A DNA stretch of 64,000 nt from an uncultured Collinsella sp. (GCA_937989875.1 CALKBO010000015.1:14347-78346), one strand, 5' to 3'; counted from the first letter of the stretch, positions 49,696-58,833 are shown. A program made the numbers and translations. Notes: generated from the letters alone by a model not told the origin.

Positions 49696-50895
49696 CTAGC
49701 GCTTGTGGTGGCGCTCTTCTTTACGTTCCTCGGCTGCTTGCTCCTCCTGTTCAAAAGCGGGGTCGTCGGGGGTTACCAGCTCGTCCTCGTGCGTGCGCTT
49801 GTTGTAATGGTGGCGCAGGACGGGCTCAAACAGGTGCAGGTGCTTGGCGAAGGCCGCCGAGCCAATGGCGAGCACGACAAAGATGAGCACGCGCGTGGGC
49901 ACCTCGACCTGATTGATGGCGGCGGCGCCGGCCGAAAGCATAATGCACCAGGCGTAGATGAGCAGTACGGCTTGCTTTTGGTTGTAACCCTCTTGGATCA
50001 GGCGGTGGTGAATGTGGCCCTTGTCGGCCTGTCCAATGCTAATGTGGGCACGCTTGCGGCGCACGATGGCGCTGAACGTGTCGATGATGGGTACGCCTGC
50101 CACGATGAGCGGGATGATGAGTGAGGTGAGCGCGGCGGTTCGGCTTACGTTGAGCAGCGAGATGGAGCCCAATGCGAAGCCCAGCAGCAGCGACCCCGAG
50201 TCGCCCAAGAAGATGCTCGCGGGGTTGAAGTTGTAATGCAGAAAAGCCACGCACGAGCCAAAGAGCGCGATGGAGAGCGCGGCGGCGTCGATACGGCCCG
50301 AAAGCATGGCCATCGTGAACATGGTGAACGATGCGATGCCGCAAATGCCCGTGGCCAGGCCGTCGAGCCCGTCGATGAGGTTGATGATGTTGGTGAACGC
50401 TACCAGGTAGATCACGGTAATGGGGTAGGCGAGCCATCCGAGCATGATCTCGCCGGGAGCAAACGGGTTGACGATGACGCCGATCCGCAGGCCGCCCATG
50501 CAGGCGATAAGCGCGGCGAGGACCTGTCCGGCCAGCTTTTGCTTGGGCGTGAGCTGGAAGACGTCGTCGATAGCGCCGGTCGCAAAGATAACGGTAAAAG
50601 AAAGCGCAAGTATGGGGTAGCTGATGTGCAGACGGGGGTGGGGCACCAAAACGGGCGGCCAACCCAGGTACCAGGTGCCTAGGATTTGCACAGTGCAGGC
50701 GACGACCAGGCCCAAAAACACCGCCGTTCCGCCCAAACGCGGGATGGGCTTGGTGTTGATGCGGCGCTTAGAAGGATAGTCGACGGCGTCGAGCTTGATT
50801 GCCAGGCGCTTGACCAGGGGTACCGTGAGAAAGGTCGTGATAAAGGCAGCGGCCGCCACGCATAAGTACGGTATGAAGCTCGTGGATGAAGCCAT
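49696..50895 (-). CDS. Undecaprenyl-phosphate sugar-1-phosphate transferase (WecA/TagO/MraY family)
   Basis: A 399-residue membrane enzyme that loads a sugar-phosphate (usually GlcNAc-1-P) onto undecaprenyl phosphate, the first step of wall teichoic acid or surface polysaccharide synthesis. It shows 11 or so membrane helices and the family motifs 'RRINTKPIPRLGG', 'NLIDGLDGLATG', 'IFLGDSGSLLLGF' and 'HIHHRLI', the last typical of WecA/TagO rather than MraY. The C-terminal ~35 residues are charged and His/Glu-rich. Single gene. Confidence 0.9.
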   Translation of the reverse strand: MASSTSFIPYLCVAAAAFITTFLTVPLVKRLAIKLDAVDYPSKRRINTKPIPRLGGTAVFLGLVVACTVQILGTWYLGWPPVLVPHPRLHISYPILALSFTVIFATGAIDDVFQLTPKQKLAGQVLAALIACMGGLRIGVIVNPFAPGEIMLGWLAYPITVIYLVAFTNIINLIDGLDGLATGICGIASFTMFTMAMLSGRIDAAALSIALFGSCVAFLHYNFNPASIFLGDSGSLLLGFALGSISLLNVSRTAALTSLIIPLIVAGVPIIDTFSAIVRRKRAHISIGQADKGHIHHRLIQEGYNQKQAVLLIYAWCIMLSAGAAAINQVEVPTRVLIFVVLAIGSAAFAKHLHLFEPVLRHHYNKRTHEDELVTPDDPAFEQEEQAAEERKEERHHKR

Positions 50896-51137
50896 GAATC
50901 AAAAAACCGCCAAGCGTCGAAGGAAAAGGTCAAAGGGCGCTACGCGCAAAAGGGCATAGCTGACCCATGATACTCGACCGAGGGGGTGCGGGGGTTTGCG
51001 CCGTGCGATTATCACGCGCTTACCAGATATTGGGATGGTGGCGGGGGTTCAGCCGTGTGCCGTTGGATGTCATACGGGATCTGTGATGGCAATTAATGCC
51101 AAAATCGGCAAAAGAAAACCACCCCCCACGTTACGAA

Positions 51138-51300
51138 AATGAACCCACCTAAAACAGGTGGGTGCCCTCATCGACTGTTCCAGCGTCCTTAACAACGAAG
51201 GATACCTGTACTAAGTACGACTGTGTGGGCTCCCTAAATAAACGCGACGGTTCACCCAGTTGCTCCGCGGGGGGCGGAATACCTACATCATAAAGCGGCA
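51138..51300 (-). ncRNA. Candidate structured RNA (possibly 6S RNA)
   Basis: In the 535-base gap 50896-51430, the minus strand carries ~160 bases of non-coding, highly structured sequence that ends in a clean terminator (ACCCACCT-GTTTT-AGGTGGGT, 51143-51163, then TTCATTTT). Internal stems include GTAC-TTA-GTAC, TCCTT/AAGGA and GCCC/GGGC pairings. Size and 3' terminator are compatible with 6S RNA, but I cannot identify the class by eye. The rest of the gap shows nothing else. Confidence 0.4.
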
Positions 51301-51430
51301 CTTTGTTGATTCCAGTCTTGACATTACAAAAATCGTGTCGGACGATTACGGCGCCTCGGTCTTGGAGCCGTCTGCGCGGTCCGGGCCTTTACGTTTGAGC
51401 TGCTGAATCGTTGTTTTGGAGCATGTTTTT

Positions 51431-52369
51431 ATGCCGACGTCGTTGACCGAACTTTTTTCGCCCGCCTGCCATTTGTGTCCACGCCGTTGCGGCGCGGCAC
51501 GCGACGAGGGCGCGCATGGCGTGTGCGGTGCCGACGACACGCTTAAAGTCGCCCGCGCGGCGCTCCATATGTGGGAGGAGCCGCCCATTTCGGGTGAGGC
51601 CGGCTCGGGCACGATTTTCTTTAGCGGCTGTTCGCTCAAATGCGTCTACTGCCAAAACTACGAGATCTCGACGGGCAATTTCGGGCTTGAGATTTCGCCC
51701 GAGCGCTTGGTCGAGATTATGCTGGAGCTGCAGGACCAGGGCGCCAACAACATTAACCTGGTGACTGCGACGCATTATGCTCACCTGCTGCCGGCCGCGA
51801 TTGCCGAAGCGCGGGAGCGCGGGCTGGACATCCCGATCGTCTACAACACGAGCGGCTATGAGCGAGCGAGTGCCGTAGCGGCGCTCGGCGATCTGGTCGA
51901 CGTGTGGCTTACCGACTTTAAATATGCCGATGCGGGGCTTGCGCAGTCGCTCTCTCATATTAAGGATTACCCGCGCGTGGCCGTGTCTGGCCTGGCACAG
52001 ATGGCGCGCGAGATCGAGCGCCGCGGGGGAGAGCTGGTGGACGAGGACGGGCTCATGAAGCGCGGCATGATTGTGCGCCATCTGGTGCTGCCGGGGCATG
52101 CAGACGATTCATGCCGCGTGCTGGACCTGGTGTGGCAGACGGTGGGCGATGTGCCGATCTCGGTCATGAACCAGTACACGCCCAATGCGCTTATGCGCGA
52201 GCAAGGCGGCGACCTGGCACGCGCCGTGACGCGCGAGGAGTACGAGCAGGTGCTCGACCATGCCGATGACCTGGGCTTTACGACGATGTTCTGGCAAGAA
52301 GGCGGAGCGGTAGACGAGAGCTTTACCCCGGCGTTCGACACCACCGGTGTCCTCACCAGCGCAAAGTAG
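51431..52369 (+). CDS. Radical SAM protein of the PflA-like group
   Basis: A 312-residue radical SAM enzyme. The iron-sulfur motif C-x3-C-x2-C is in 'SGCSLKCVYCQNYEIS'; the SAM-binding patch is near 'NINLVTATHYAHLLPA'. An extra N-terminal cysteine set ('CHLCPRRCGAARDEGAHGVCG') is typical of PflA-like proteins of unknown substrate. GGAG lies upstream of the ATG at 51431. A hairpin repeat follows. Confidence 0.86.
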   Translation: MPTSLTELFSPACHLCPRRCGAARDEGAHGVCGADDTLKVARAALHMWEEPPISGEAGSGTIFFSGCSLKCVYCQNYEISTGNFGLEISPERLVEIMLELQDQGANNINLVTATHYAHLLPAAIAEARERGLDIPIVYNTSGYERASAVAALGDLVDVWLTDFKYADAGLAQSLSHIKDYPRVAVSGLAQMAREIERRGGELVDEDGLMKRGMIVRHLVLPGHADDSCRVLDLVWQTVGDVPISVMNQYTPNALMREQGGDLARAVTREEYEQVLDHADDLGFTTMFWQEGGAVDESFTPAFDTTGVLTSAK

Positions 52370-52380
52370 CGCGTTCGCCG

Positions 52381-52465
52381 ATGATTTTTCTGGGACGGGG
52401 ATTAAAAAATCATTGAGAGGATTGCTTGCTCGAAAAGTAGTCAAAACAGCCCCGTCCCAAAAAGA
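52381..52465. repeat. AATGATT-type hairpin repeat, copy 2, plus inverted half
   Basis: ATGATTTTTCTGGGACGGGG and AATCATT match the unit at 41259. A complementary CAGCCCCGTCCCAAAAAGA follows at 52447, so two GGGACGGGG cores face each other. Confidence 0.7.
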
Positions 52466-52479
52466 CTGGGTATTGGGCG

Positions 52480-52507
52480 TTGACAGTTGGCGAGCCGTAG
52501 GTAAAAT
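52480..52507 (+). promoter_or_regulatory. Promoter of tRNA-Ala
   Basis: Consensus -35 TTGACA (52480-52485), 16-base spacer and -10 TAAAAT (52502-52507), 13 bases before the tRNA. Confidence 0.82.
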
Positions 52508-52520
52508 ATCAACTTGTCTT

Positions 52521-52593
52521 GGGGACGTAGCTCAGTTGGGAGAGCGCTGCCGTCGCATGGCAGAGGCCGAGGGTTCGACTCCCTTCGTCTCCA
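52521..52593 (+). tRNA. tRNA-Ala (anticodon CGC)
   Basis: A complete 73-nt cloverleaf: acceptor GGGGACG/CGTCTCC, D stem GCTC/GAGC, anticodon stem CTGCC/GGCAG with loop GTCGCAT, T stem GAGGG/CCCTT with TTCGACT, discriminator A. The anticodon is CGC and the acceptor stem has the G3-U70 pair that marks alanine. The 3' CCA is not encoded. Confidence 0.96.
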
Positions 52594-52608
52594 CCCTTGG
52601 ATTTGATA

Positions 52609-52639
52609 AGCCGCTGACATTGTGTCGGCGGCTTTTTTT
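52609..52639 (+). terminator. Terminator of tRNA-Ala
   Basis: AGCCGC-GACA pairs with TGTC-GCGGCT, followed by seven T residues. Confidence 0.83.
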
Positions 52640-52658
52640 AAAAAGAAAGGGCTGCACC

Positions 52659-53117
52659 ATGGCCGAGCTTGAGTCCCAACCACTGTCTGCCGAGGAGCGC
52701 GCCGAGTTGGAAGAGCTCCGCGCCGAGAAGGCTCGTCGCGAGGCCCAGGAAGAGGCACGCCGCGAGCGTGAGGAGCTGGCCTCCCTGCGTGCCGAGCGTA
52801 CGAAGGCCGAAGAGGCCGCTGCGAAGGTCGCATCCGCGCCCGCGCCCAAGCCCGCACCCAAGCCCGCTGCTGCGAAGCCTGCGCCTGCCGCGCCCAAACC
52901 TCTGCCTAAAAAGGCCGCTCGTCCCAAGTCCGTTGAGCCCAAGTCGAGCCGTGACGAGATGACCTTTGCCCAGCGCATGGTTACCTCCAAGGAGCCTACG
53001 GGCGAGAACGAGATCCCTGGCATGGCGCCGGCTCAAAAAATCATCATTGTCCTTGCCCTCATCGCGTTTGTCATCTTTATGGGCTACACGATTCTGACCA
53101 GCATGGGCCTGCTCTAA
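52659..53117 (+). CDS. Small tail-anchored protein with coiled coil and Ala-Pro-Lys linker
   Basis: A 152-residue hypothetical protein. Residues 8-58 are an unbroken Glu/Arg/Ala helix (coiled coil), 59-97 a Pro/Ala/Lys-rich linker, and the C-terminus a single transmembrane helix ('IIIVLALIAFVIFMGYTIL') with almost no residues beyond it. No signal peptide, so it should sit in the cytoplasm anchored by its tail. Function unknown. GAAAGG precedes the ATG; the longer frame runs backwards through the tRNA and is rejected. Confidence 0.8.
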   Translation: MAELESQPLSAEERAELEELRAEKARREAQEEARREREELASLRAERTKAEEAAAKVASAPAPKPAPKPAAAKPAPAAPKPLPKKAARPKSVEPKSSRDEMTFAQRMVTSKEPTGENEIPGMAPAQKIIIVLALIAFVIFMGYTILTSMGLL

Positions 53118-53201
53118 CCGATTTGCATCGGGCGTCATGTCCGCATGCTCTGCTCTCGTCCAACCCTCAAATTCTGCACCACACATCCGAAAGGTCGCCC
53201 C

Positions 53202-54707
53202 ATGGCTTTGACCGATATCTCGCATCCCACCGACATCGCAATGCTCACCGATCTGTACGAGCTCACTATGGCCCAGGGCCTGTGGGAGAGCGGCAAGGCC
53301 AATGAGCAGGGTTGTTTTACCGCGTTTTACCGCGACCATCCCTTTGGCAGCGCCTATGCCGTCATGTGCGGCACCGCCGAACTGCCCGAGCTGGTCGAGA
53401 ATCTGCGCTTTACGCCCGAGGACATCGACTACCTCGCCTCGCTTGAGGCCCCTGCCGGCGGCGCGATGTTCAAGGCTGGATTCCTCGACTACCTGCGCGA
53501 TTTTCGTGCGCATGTAAATATCGACGCCGTGCCCGAGGGCGAGCTCGTCTTCCCGCGCGAGCCCATGGTGCGCGTCACCGGTCCTGCGCTCGAGTGCCAG
53601 CTGCTTGAGACGGCGCTGCTCAACATCGTCGGGTTCCAGACACTTGTCGCCACCAAGACGGCGCGCGTGGTGCTGGCGGCGGACGGCCGTCCCGTGGCCG
53701 AGTTTGGCCTGCGCCGAGCCCAGGGTCCCGATGGCGGCCTGGCCGTTGCGCGCGCGAGCTACGTCGCCGGCTGCTCCTCTACGTCCAATGTGCTCGCCGG
53801 CCGCCGCTACGGTATTCCCGTCTTTGGCACGCATGCGCACAGCTGGGTGATGAGCTTCGATTCCGAGCTCGAGGCCTTCCGCGCCTTTGCCAAGTCGAGC
53901 CCCAAGAACTGCACGCTGCTCATCGACACCTACGATGTGCGCGAGGGCTGCGAGCATGCCATTACGGTTGCCAAGGAGATGGAGGCGGCGGGCGAGCGCC
54001 TGTCGGCTATTCGCGTTGACTCGGGCGACCTCGCCAAGCTCTCCAAGTATGTCCGCGGTCGTTTCGATGCCGAGGGCCTGCCCTATGTGGGGATCTCGGT
54101 TTCTAACGATCTGGATGAGTACACGATTCAGTCGCTGCTCGACCAGGGCGCGCCCATCGATAGCTTTGGCGTGGGCACCAAGCTCGCGACCTGCTACGAC
54201 CAGCCGGCGCTGGGCGGCGTGTACAAGCTTTCCGCCCGCCGTGCGAGCGAGGTCGACCCGTGGACGCCGGTGGTCAAGCTCTCCGAGCAGCCCTACAAGC
54301 GCACGATCCCGGGCGTGCAGCGCGTGCGCCGTTATTACGACGGCTTTGGCGGCCCGGTCTGCGACATGATCTACGACGAGGACCATCTGGTGGGGGAGGG
54401 CGCCGCGCGCGGCAATACCCTCGTGGCCGTGAATGATGCCGCCCTGGTGACCGATGTGTCCGAACTTGAGTATCGCGAGCTGCTGGTGCCGATCGTGCGC
54501 GATGGCAGTGCGGTGGCTCCGCGTGAGAGCATCCAGGACGCGCGCGAGCGCTGTGCTTGGGCGCTCGATCATCTGGACGCAGCTTTCAAGCGCTTCCTGT
54601 ACCCGCAGACCTATGTGGTGGGCATGGAGCAGGGCCTGGCTCAGGTGCGCGACGAGCTCGTGCGCAAGAACATGGCCGCGGCCTCTGCCTTTCCCTGGGC
54701 TCACTAA
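53202..54707 (+). CDS. pncB: Nicotinate phosphoribosyltransferase
   Basis: Makes nicotinate mononucleotide from nicotinate and PRPP for NAD salvage. 501 residues. 'TDLYELTMAQGLWESG' is the family N-terminus, 'GTHAHSWVMSFDSE' holds the phosphorylatable histidine region, 'IRVDSGDLAKLSK' and 'FGVGTKLATCYDQPALGGVYKL' are the PRPP and nicotinate site segments. ATG at 53202 with GAAAGG upstream. Confidence 0.94.
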   Translation: MALTDISHPTDIAMLTDLYELTMAQGLWESGKANEQGCFTAFYRDHPFGSAYAVMCGTAELPELVENLRFTPEDIDYLASLEAPAGGAMFKAGFLDYLRDFRAHVNIDAVPEGELVFPREPMVRVTGPALECQLLETALLNIVGFQTLVATKTARVVLAADGRPVAEFGLRRAQGPDGGLAVARASYVAGCSSTSNVLAGRRYGIPVFGTHAHSWVMSFDSELEAFRAFAKSSPKNCTLLIDTYDVREGCEHAITVAKEMEAAGERLSAIRVDSGDLAKLSKYVRGRFDAEGLPYVGISVSNDLDEYTIQSLLDQGAPIDSFGVGTKLATCYDQPALGGVYKLSARRASEVDPWTPVVKLSEQPYKRTIPGVQRVRRYYDGFGGPVCDMIYDEDHLVGEGAARGNTLVAVNDAALVTDVSELEYRELLVPIVRDGSAVAPRESIQDARERCAWALDHLDAAFKRFLYPQTYVVGMEQGLAQVRDELVRKNMAAASAFPWAH

Positions 54708-54786
54708 TTCCTTGGGCGGTTGGGGCGAGTCACGCTCCCTTGGCCGCCAGCTCGGCCGTTCGCTGAACAGTTGATTGGTTTGACGT

Positions 54787-55914
54787 ATGACGACTTCTTA
54801 TAAAACGATGGTGGTAAAGATCGGTTCGTCCACGGTGGTGGGTGCCGATGGCAAGGTCAACCGCGCCTTTATCGGCGGACTTGCCGATCAGGCCACAGCG
54901 CTGCGCAAGCTCGGCTGGCGTCTGGTCGTGGTGAGCTCGGGCGCTATCGCCTGTGGCTATCCCGTGCTAGGCTTCGACCGCAAGCCGGTCGGTGACCTGC
55001 CGAGCTTACAGGCTTGCGCCTCGGCCGGTCAGTGCATCATCTCGTCGGCCTACGACGAGGAGTTCCATGCGCGCGACCTGCTCACCTCGCTCGTGCTGCT
55101 CACGCGCCACGATACGGCCCGCCGCACGTCTTACCTGCACGCGCGCGACGCCCTGCTGCGCCTGGTGGAGCTGGGCGTGGTGCCGGTCGTCAACGAGAAC
55201 GACACCGTTACCGTCGACGAGATCAAGTTTGGCGACAACGACACACTGGCGGCGCTCGTGAGCTGCCTGGTTTCCGCCGACCTGTGCGTGACGCTCTCGG
55301 ACATCGACGGCCTCTACACCGCCAATCCGCACGAGGACCCCACGGCCGAGTTCGTCCCGGTCGTGCATAAGATCGATGCCAAGATTATCGCCTCGGCGGG
55401 TGATTCTTCCACATCGGTGGGCACGGGCGGCATGATTACTAAGATCCGCGCGAGCCGCATTCTCATGACGGCGGGCATTCAGAGCGTGATTTGTTCGGGC
55501 GAGGAGCCCGATGCGCTCGTGCGCCTCGCCCGCGGCGAGAGCGTGGGCACGCTGTTCGATCCGCCGGCGGAGCGTCTGGACATCGCACCCCGCAAGCTGT
55601 GGATCGCACTGGGCGACAAGGCGCATGGCTCGGTGACAGTCGATGATGGTGCTGCGAAGGCGCTGGTCAGCCGTGGCTCTTCCCTGCTTGCGGTGGGTAT
55701 TCGCGAGGTCGATGGCCAGTTTGCCGAGGGCGATGTGCTCGATGTGTGCGATCCGAGCGGTATGGTCGTCGCCCGCGGTATCGCCGAGGCCGATTCGGAC
55801 GTGCTGGAACTTGCCGCCGGCCGCCGCCAGGACCAGATCGCCAGCAACCGCCTGCTGGCAGACCTGGCCGAGAAGCCCGCGATCCATAGGGACAACTTGA
55901 TAGTGTTTGCATAA
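54787..55914 (+). CDS. proB: Glutamate 5-kinase
   Basis: The first enzyme of proline synthesis, phosphorylating glutamate. 375 residues: amino-acid-kinase domain ('MVVKIGSSTVVG', 'SSGAIACGYPVLGF', 'NENDTVTVDEIKFGDND', 'GTGGMITKIRAS') followed by a C-terminal PUA domain (about 285-365). It starts 79 bases after pncB. proA is not next to it; a convergent peptidase gene lies between. Confidence 0.95.
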   Translation: MTTSYKTMVVKIGSSTVVGADGKVNRAFIGGLADQATALRKLGWRLVVVSSGAIACGYPVLGFDRKPVGDLPSLQACASAGQCIISSAYDEEFHARDLLTSLVLLTRHDTARRTSYLHARDALLRLVELGVVPVVNENDTVTVDEIKFGDNDTLAALVSCLVSADLCVTLSDIDGLYTANPHEDPTAEFVPVVHKIDAKIIASAGDSSTSVGTGGMITKIRASRILMTAGIQSVICSGEEPDALVRLARGESVGTLFDPPAERLDIAPRKLWIALGDKAHGSVTVDDGAAKALVSRGSSLLAVGIREVDGQFAEGDVLDVCDPSGMVVARGIAEADSDVLELAAGRRQDQIASNRLLADLAEKPAIHRDNLIVFA

Positions 55915-55963
55915 AGCGAGGCAGCGCTACGGCTCGTCTTGCCAGCAGCGCTGCCTCGCTTTT
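55915..55963 (+). terminator. Terminator of proB
   Basis: AGCGAGGCAGCGCT begins right after the stop codon and pairs perfectly with AGCGCTGCCTCGCT, then TTTT. The loop is 20 bases. Confidence 0.82.
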
Positions 55964-55964
55964 G

Positions 55965-56013
55965 CCGACACTTGGGGACGTTCCTTTTGTGCCGGCAGGT
56001 GGGGACACTCCTT
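55965..56013. repeat. GGGGACGTTCC-type intergenic repeat, copy 2
   Basis: CCGACACTTGGGGACGTTCC, TGCCGGCA and GGGGACACTCC, almost the same as 4157-4204. Confidence 0.75.
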
Positions 56014-56015
56014 TG

Positions 56016-57434
56016 CTAGAAGATCCGACGCAGGTCTCCGCGGTTGAGGGCTTCGTCGAAGAGGTGCTTGAACACCACGCTGCCGTGCAGGCCGTCGTGC
56101 TCGAACTCGTTGGTCACCCAGGCATGCGAGTTGCCCACGCGGCTGAGCGTATCGAGCTGCAGGCCCGAATCCACGTACATGTCGTCGAAATACACCGCGG
56201 CCTGGAGCGGCACCTCGTTGCAGGCCAGGCGCTGCGGGTCGTAGATCTTGTCCCAGCTGGTGTCTTCCATCAGCAGGTCCATGGCGGGCTTAAACGGCTT
56301 AAGCTCGGGCATCTGCTCGAACATCCACGGGAACATGGCCTCGCCGGTAAACATGAGCGGGCGCGCGAGGGTGTCGAACTCGGCGCGGTGTGCCTTCTCT
56401 TCGGCCGCGGCCCAACCAATGGGCATAGTGTCGCCGTCGGCGTATATGAACTCCTGCAGCGTCCAGTACAGCGGATTCGTGCGCGTGTTGGTGCGCTCGA
56501 AGGCGCGCATCAAAAAGCTGTCAGATACCGAGGCGCCGCAGGTCAGCGTGCCGTCGCCGTCAACAAAAGCGTGATCGATAATCCAATGCATACGCTCAAA
56601 GCTCGGCTTCATGCCAAAGTCGCTGCCCATGAGCTGTAGGCGCTCGACCGTCATCGGCGAGCCGTCGGGCAGCACGGGCTTCTGAGCCTCGAGCGCATCG
56701 GCCAGGGCTGCCACGCGCTCGACGTCAGCGGGATAGCGGTCATAATACTGCTGCGTCTTGGCGGCCATACGCGGGAAGGTGTGCGCGTAGACCTCGCTTG
56801 CGCTCGCCGGCACGTGGGGGATTCCGCCGCAGGTAAAGCTCGCCGCCACGCCCTCGGGGAAGAGCGACAGGTAGCTCAGCGTCAAAAAACCGCCGTAGCT
56901 TTGGCCGAGCGTGACCCACGGCTTGCCGCCAAAGCCCACTAGGCGCAGGTACTCAAAATCGCGCACGATGGAGCTGGCGAGGTGGCGCTTGAGGAAGTCA
57001 GCCTGCGAGCGTGCGGCATCGGAGCCGGTCGCCGTCGCGCGCTCGCCCAGTGCGGCAATCGTGCGCCCGTCTACACAGCTGCTGCGCCCGGTGCCGCGCT
57101 GGTCGGGCAGGACGACGCGGAAGTGCTTGACGGCCTCCTCGATCCAGCCGTCGCTTGTGGGCGACAGCGGACGCGGGCTCTCGCCGCCGGGGCCGCCCTG
57201 CAAAAACAGGAGCAGCGGCAGATCGTCGTTGATGCGGTCGGGCGCGCAAACCACGCGGTAGAAGAGCTTGATGCTCTCGGGCGCGCCGGCTATTGGTGCC
57301 GGCATGGCGCCGCGGCGCATAGTGCTGCCGACGGCCAGGAGCATCGGCTCCAGGCCGCGCCAGTCAAGGGGGACGTCGATGCTGTGGTCCTCGACGTAAA
57401 GGCCGGGGACGTGGTACGAAGTGATGAGGGCCAT
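56016..57434 (-). CDS. Proline iminopeptidase-like alpha/beta hydrolase (S33)
   Basis: A 472-residue serine peptidase that should release N-terminal proline (or a similar residue) from peptides. 'LLFLQGGPGGESPRPL' gives the oxyanion hole, 'VVLPDQRGTGRSS' is the S33 motif, and the nucleophile serine is in 'TLGQSYGGFLTLSYL'. The C-terminal 'VGNSHAWVTNEFEHDGLHG' carries the catalytic histidine. It lies between proB and proA on the opposite strand, which groups proline release and proline synthesis. Start at 57434 has GGAAG upstream. Confidence 0.88.
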   Translation of the reverse strand: MALITSYHVPGLYVEDHSIDVPLDWRGLEPMLLAVGSTMRRGAMPAPIAGAPESIKLFYRVVCAPDRINDDLPLLLFLQGGPGGESPRPLSPTSDGWIEEAVKHFRVVLPDQRGTGRSSCVDGRTIAALGERATATGSDAARSQADFLKRHLASSIVRDFEYLRLVGFGGKPWVTLGQSYGGFLTLSYLSLFPEGVAASFTCGGIPHVPASASEVYAHTFPRMAAKTQQYYDRYPADVERVAALADALEAQKPVLPDGSPMTVERLQLMGSDFGMKPSFERMHWIIDHAFVDGDGTLTCGASVSDSFLMRAFERTNTRTNPLYWTLQEFIYADGDTMPIGWAAAEEKAHRAEFDTLARPLMFTGEAMFPWMFEQMPELKPFKPAMDLLMEDTSWDKIYDPQRLACNEVPLQAAVYFDDMYVDSGLQLDTLSRVGNSHAWVTNEFEHDGLHGSVVFKHLFDEALNRGDLRRIF

Positions 57435-57546
57435 GTGAGTCTTCCGTTCGTTGCGGTGTTTCGGGTTGACCAATTCTACCGCCGCGGGCGAGGCCATGCG
57501 CAAATCGGCTACCATGGTTGCAAACTTCTAGGAGAAAGGGCCGCCC

Positions 57547-58833
57547 ATGTCGGTCGATATAGCCACGTATGTCCACGATCTTGCCGTTGCCGCCAAGGCA
57601 GCGTCGGCCTCGCTTGCCACGGCGAGCGATGAGCAGCGCCAGGAGGCCGTGCGCGCCATGGCCGCAGCACTGCGCAACGGTGTCGACTCCATCGTCGCCG
57701 CCAACGAGCTCGATATGTCCGCCGCGCGCGATGCGGGGACCTCGGCGGGGCTCCTCGATCGCCTGCTGCTGACGCCTGAGCGCGTCGAGGGCATGGCCGC
57801 CGGTTTGGAGAAGCTCGCCGAGCTGCCCGATCCCGTCGGCCGCGTGCTCGACCACCGCGTGCTTGCGAGCGGTGTGGACCTGACCCGCGTGAGCGTGCCG
57901 TTGGGCCTGGTCGCCATGGTCTACGAGGCGCGCCCCAACGTGACGGCCGACGCCGCAGGCATCTGCATCCGTACCGGCAACGCCTGCATTCTACGCGGCG
58001 GCTCGCTGGCCTATCACTCGTGTGCCATGATCGCCGAGCTGCTGGCCGATGCGCTCGAGGCCAAGGGCTTCCCGCGCGAGGCCGTGTCGATGATCGAGTC
58101 CACCGACCGCGAGGCCACCGGCGAGCTCATGAAGCTCCGCGGTATTGTCGACGTACTCATTCCGCGCGGAGGTGCAGGCCTGATCCAGCGCTGCGTGCGC
58201 GAGTCGCTTGTGCCGGTGATCGAGACGGGCACGGGCAACTGCCACATCTACGTGCATGAATCCGCCGACTTTGATAAGGCGCTCAACATTATCGTTAATG
58301 CCAAGACCCAGCGCGTAGGCGTGTGCAATGCCGCCGAGTCGCTGCTGGTCGACCGTGCTGTGGCCGATGCGTTTTTGCCCGCGGTCGTGACCGTGCTGCA
58401 TGACCACGGCGTGCTGATTCACGGCGACGAGGCAACCTGCGCCGCATGCGCCGATGCCGGGCTTGTGGAGGGCGATGACTACGTCGCCGCGACTGAGGAG
58501 GACTGGGGTCGCGAGTACCTGGCGCTCGAGATGAGCGTGAAGGTCGTGGCAAACGAGGACGAGGCCATCGCACACATCAACCGCTACGGCACGATGCACT
58601 CCGAGGCCATCGTTGCCGAGGATACGGATGCTTGCGAGCGCTTCCTCGATGCTGTCGATGCCTCGGCCGTGTACTCCAACGCCAGCACTCGCTTCACTGA
58701 CGGCGGCGAGTTTGGCCTGGGTGCCGAGATCGGCATCTCGACCCAAAAACTCCACGCCCGTGGCCCCTTTGCCGCCGAGGCCCTCACCACCTACAAATAC
58801 AAGCTCCGCGGCACCGGCCAGGTCCGCCCCTAA
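57547..58833 (+). CDS. proA: Gamma-glutamyl phosphate reductase
   Basis: The second enzyme of proline synthesis, reducing gamma-glutamyl phosphate with NADPH. 428 residues. The catalytic cysteine is C260 in 'QRVGVCNAAESLL'; 'GLVAMVYEARPNVTADAAG' and 'DVLIPRGGAGLIQ' are cofactor-site stretches; the C-terminal 'GEFGLGAEIGISTQKLHARGP' is typical. GAAAGG precedes the ATG. The stop codon lies inside the arm of a hairpin repeat. Confidence 0.95.
   Translation: MSVDIATYVHDLAVAAKAASASLATASDEQRQEAVRAMAAALRNGVDSIVAANELDMSAARDAGTSAGLLDRLLLTPERVEGMAAGLEKLAELPDPVGRVLDHRVLASGVDLTRVSVPLGLVAMVYEARPNVTADAAGICIRTGNACILRGGSLAYHSCAMIAELLADALEAKGFPREAVSMIESTDREATGELMKLRGIVDVLIPRGGAGLIQRCVRESLVPVIETGTGNCHIYVHESADFDKALNIIVNAKTQRVGVCNAAESLLVDRAVADAFLPAVVTVLHDHGVLIHGDEATCAACADAGLVEGDDYVAATEEDWGREYLALEMSVKVVANEDEAIAHINRYGTMHSEAIVAEDTDACERFLDAVDASAVYSNASTRFTDGGEFGLGAEIGISTQKLHARGPFAAEALTTYKYKLRGTGQVRP

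Noticed and set aside
51138..51300. T-box leader, suggested by GGGTGAACCG on the minus strand
   Set aside because: The match to the T-box sequence has an insertion, and no antiterminator/terminator pair or synthetase gene follows.
52347..52658. In-frame extension of the tail-anchored protein upstream
   Set aside because: It would run through the tRNA-Ala gene and its terminator.
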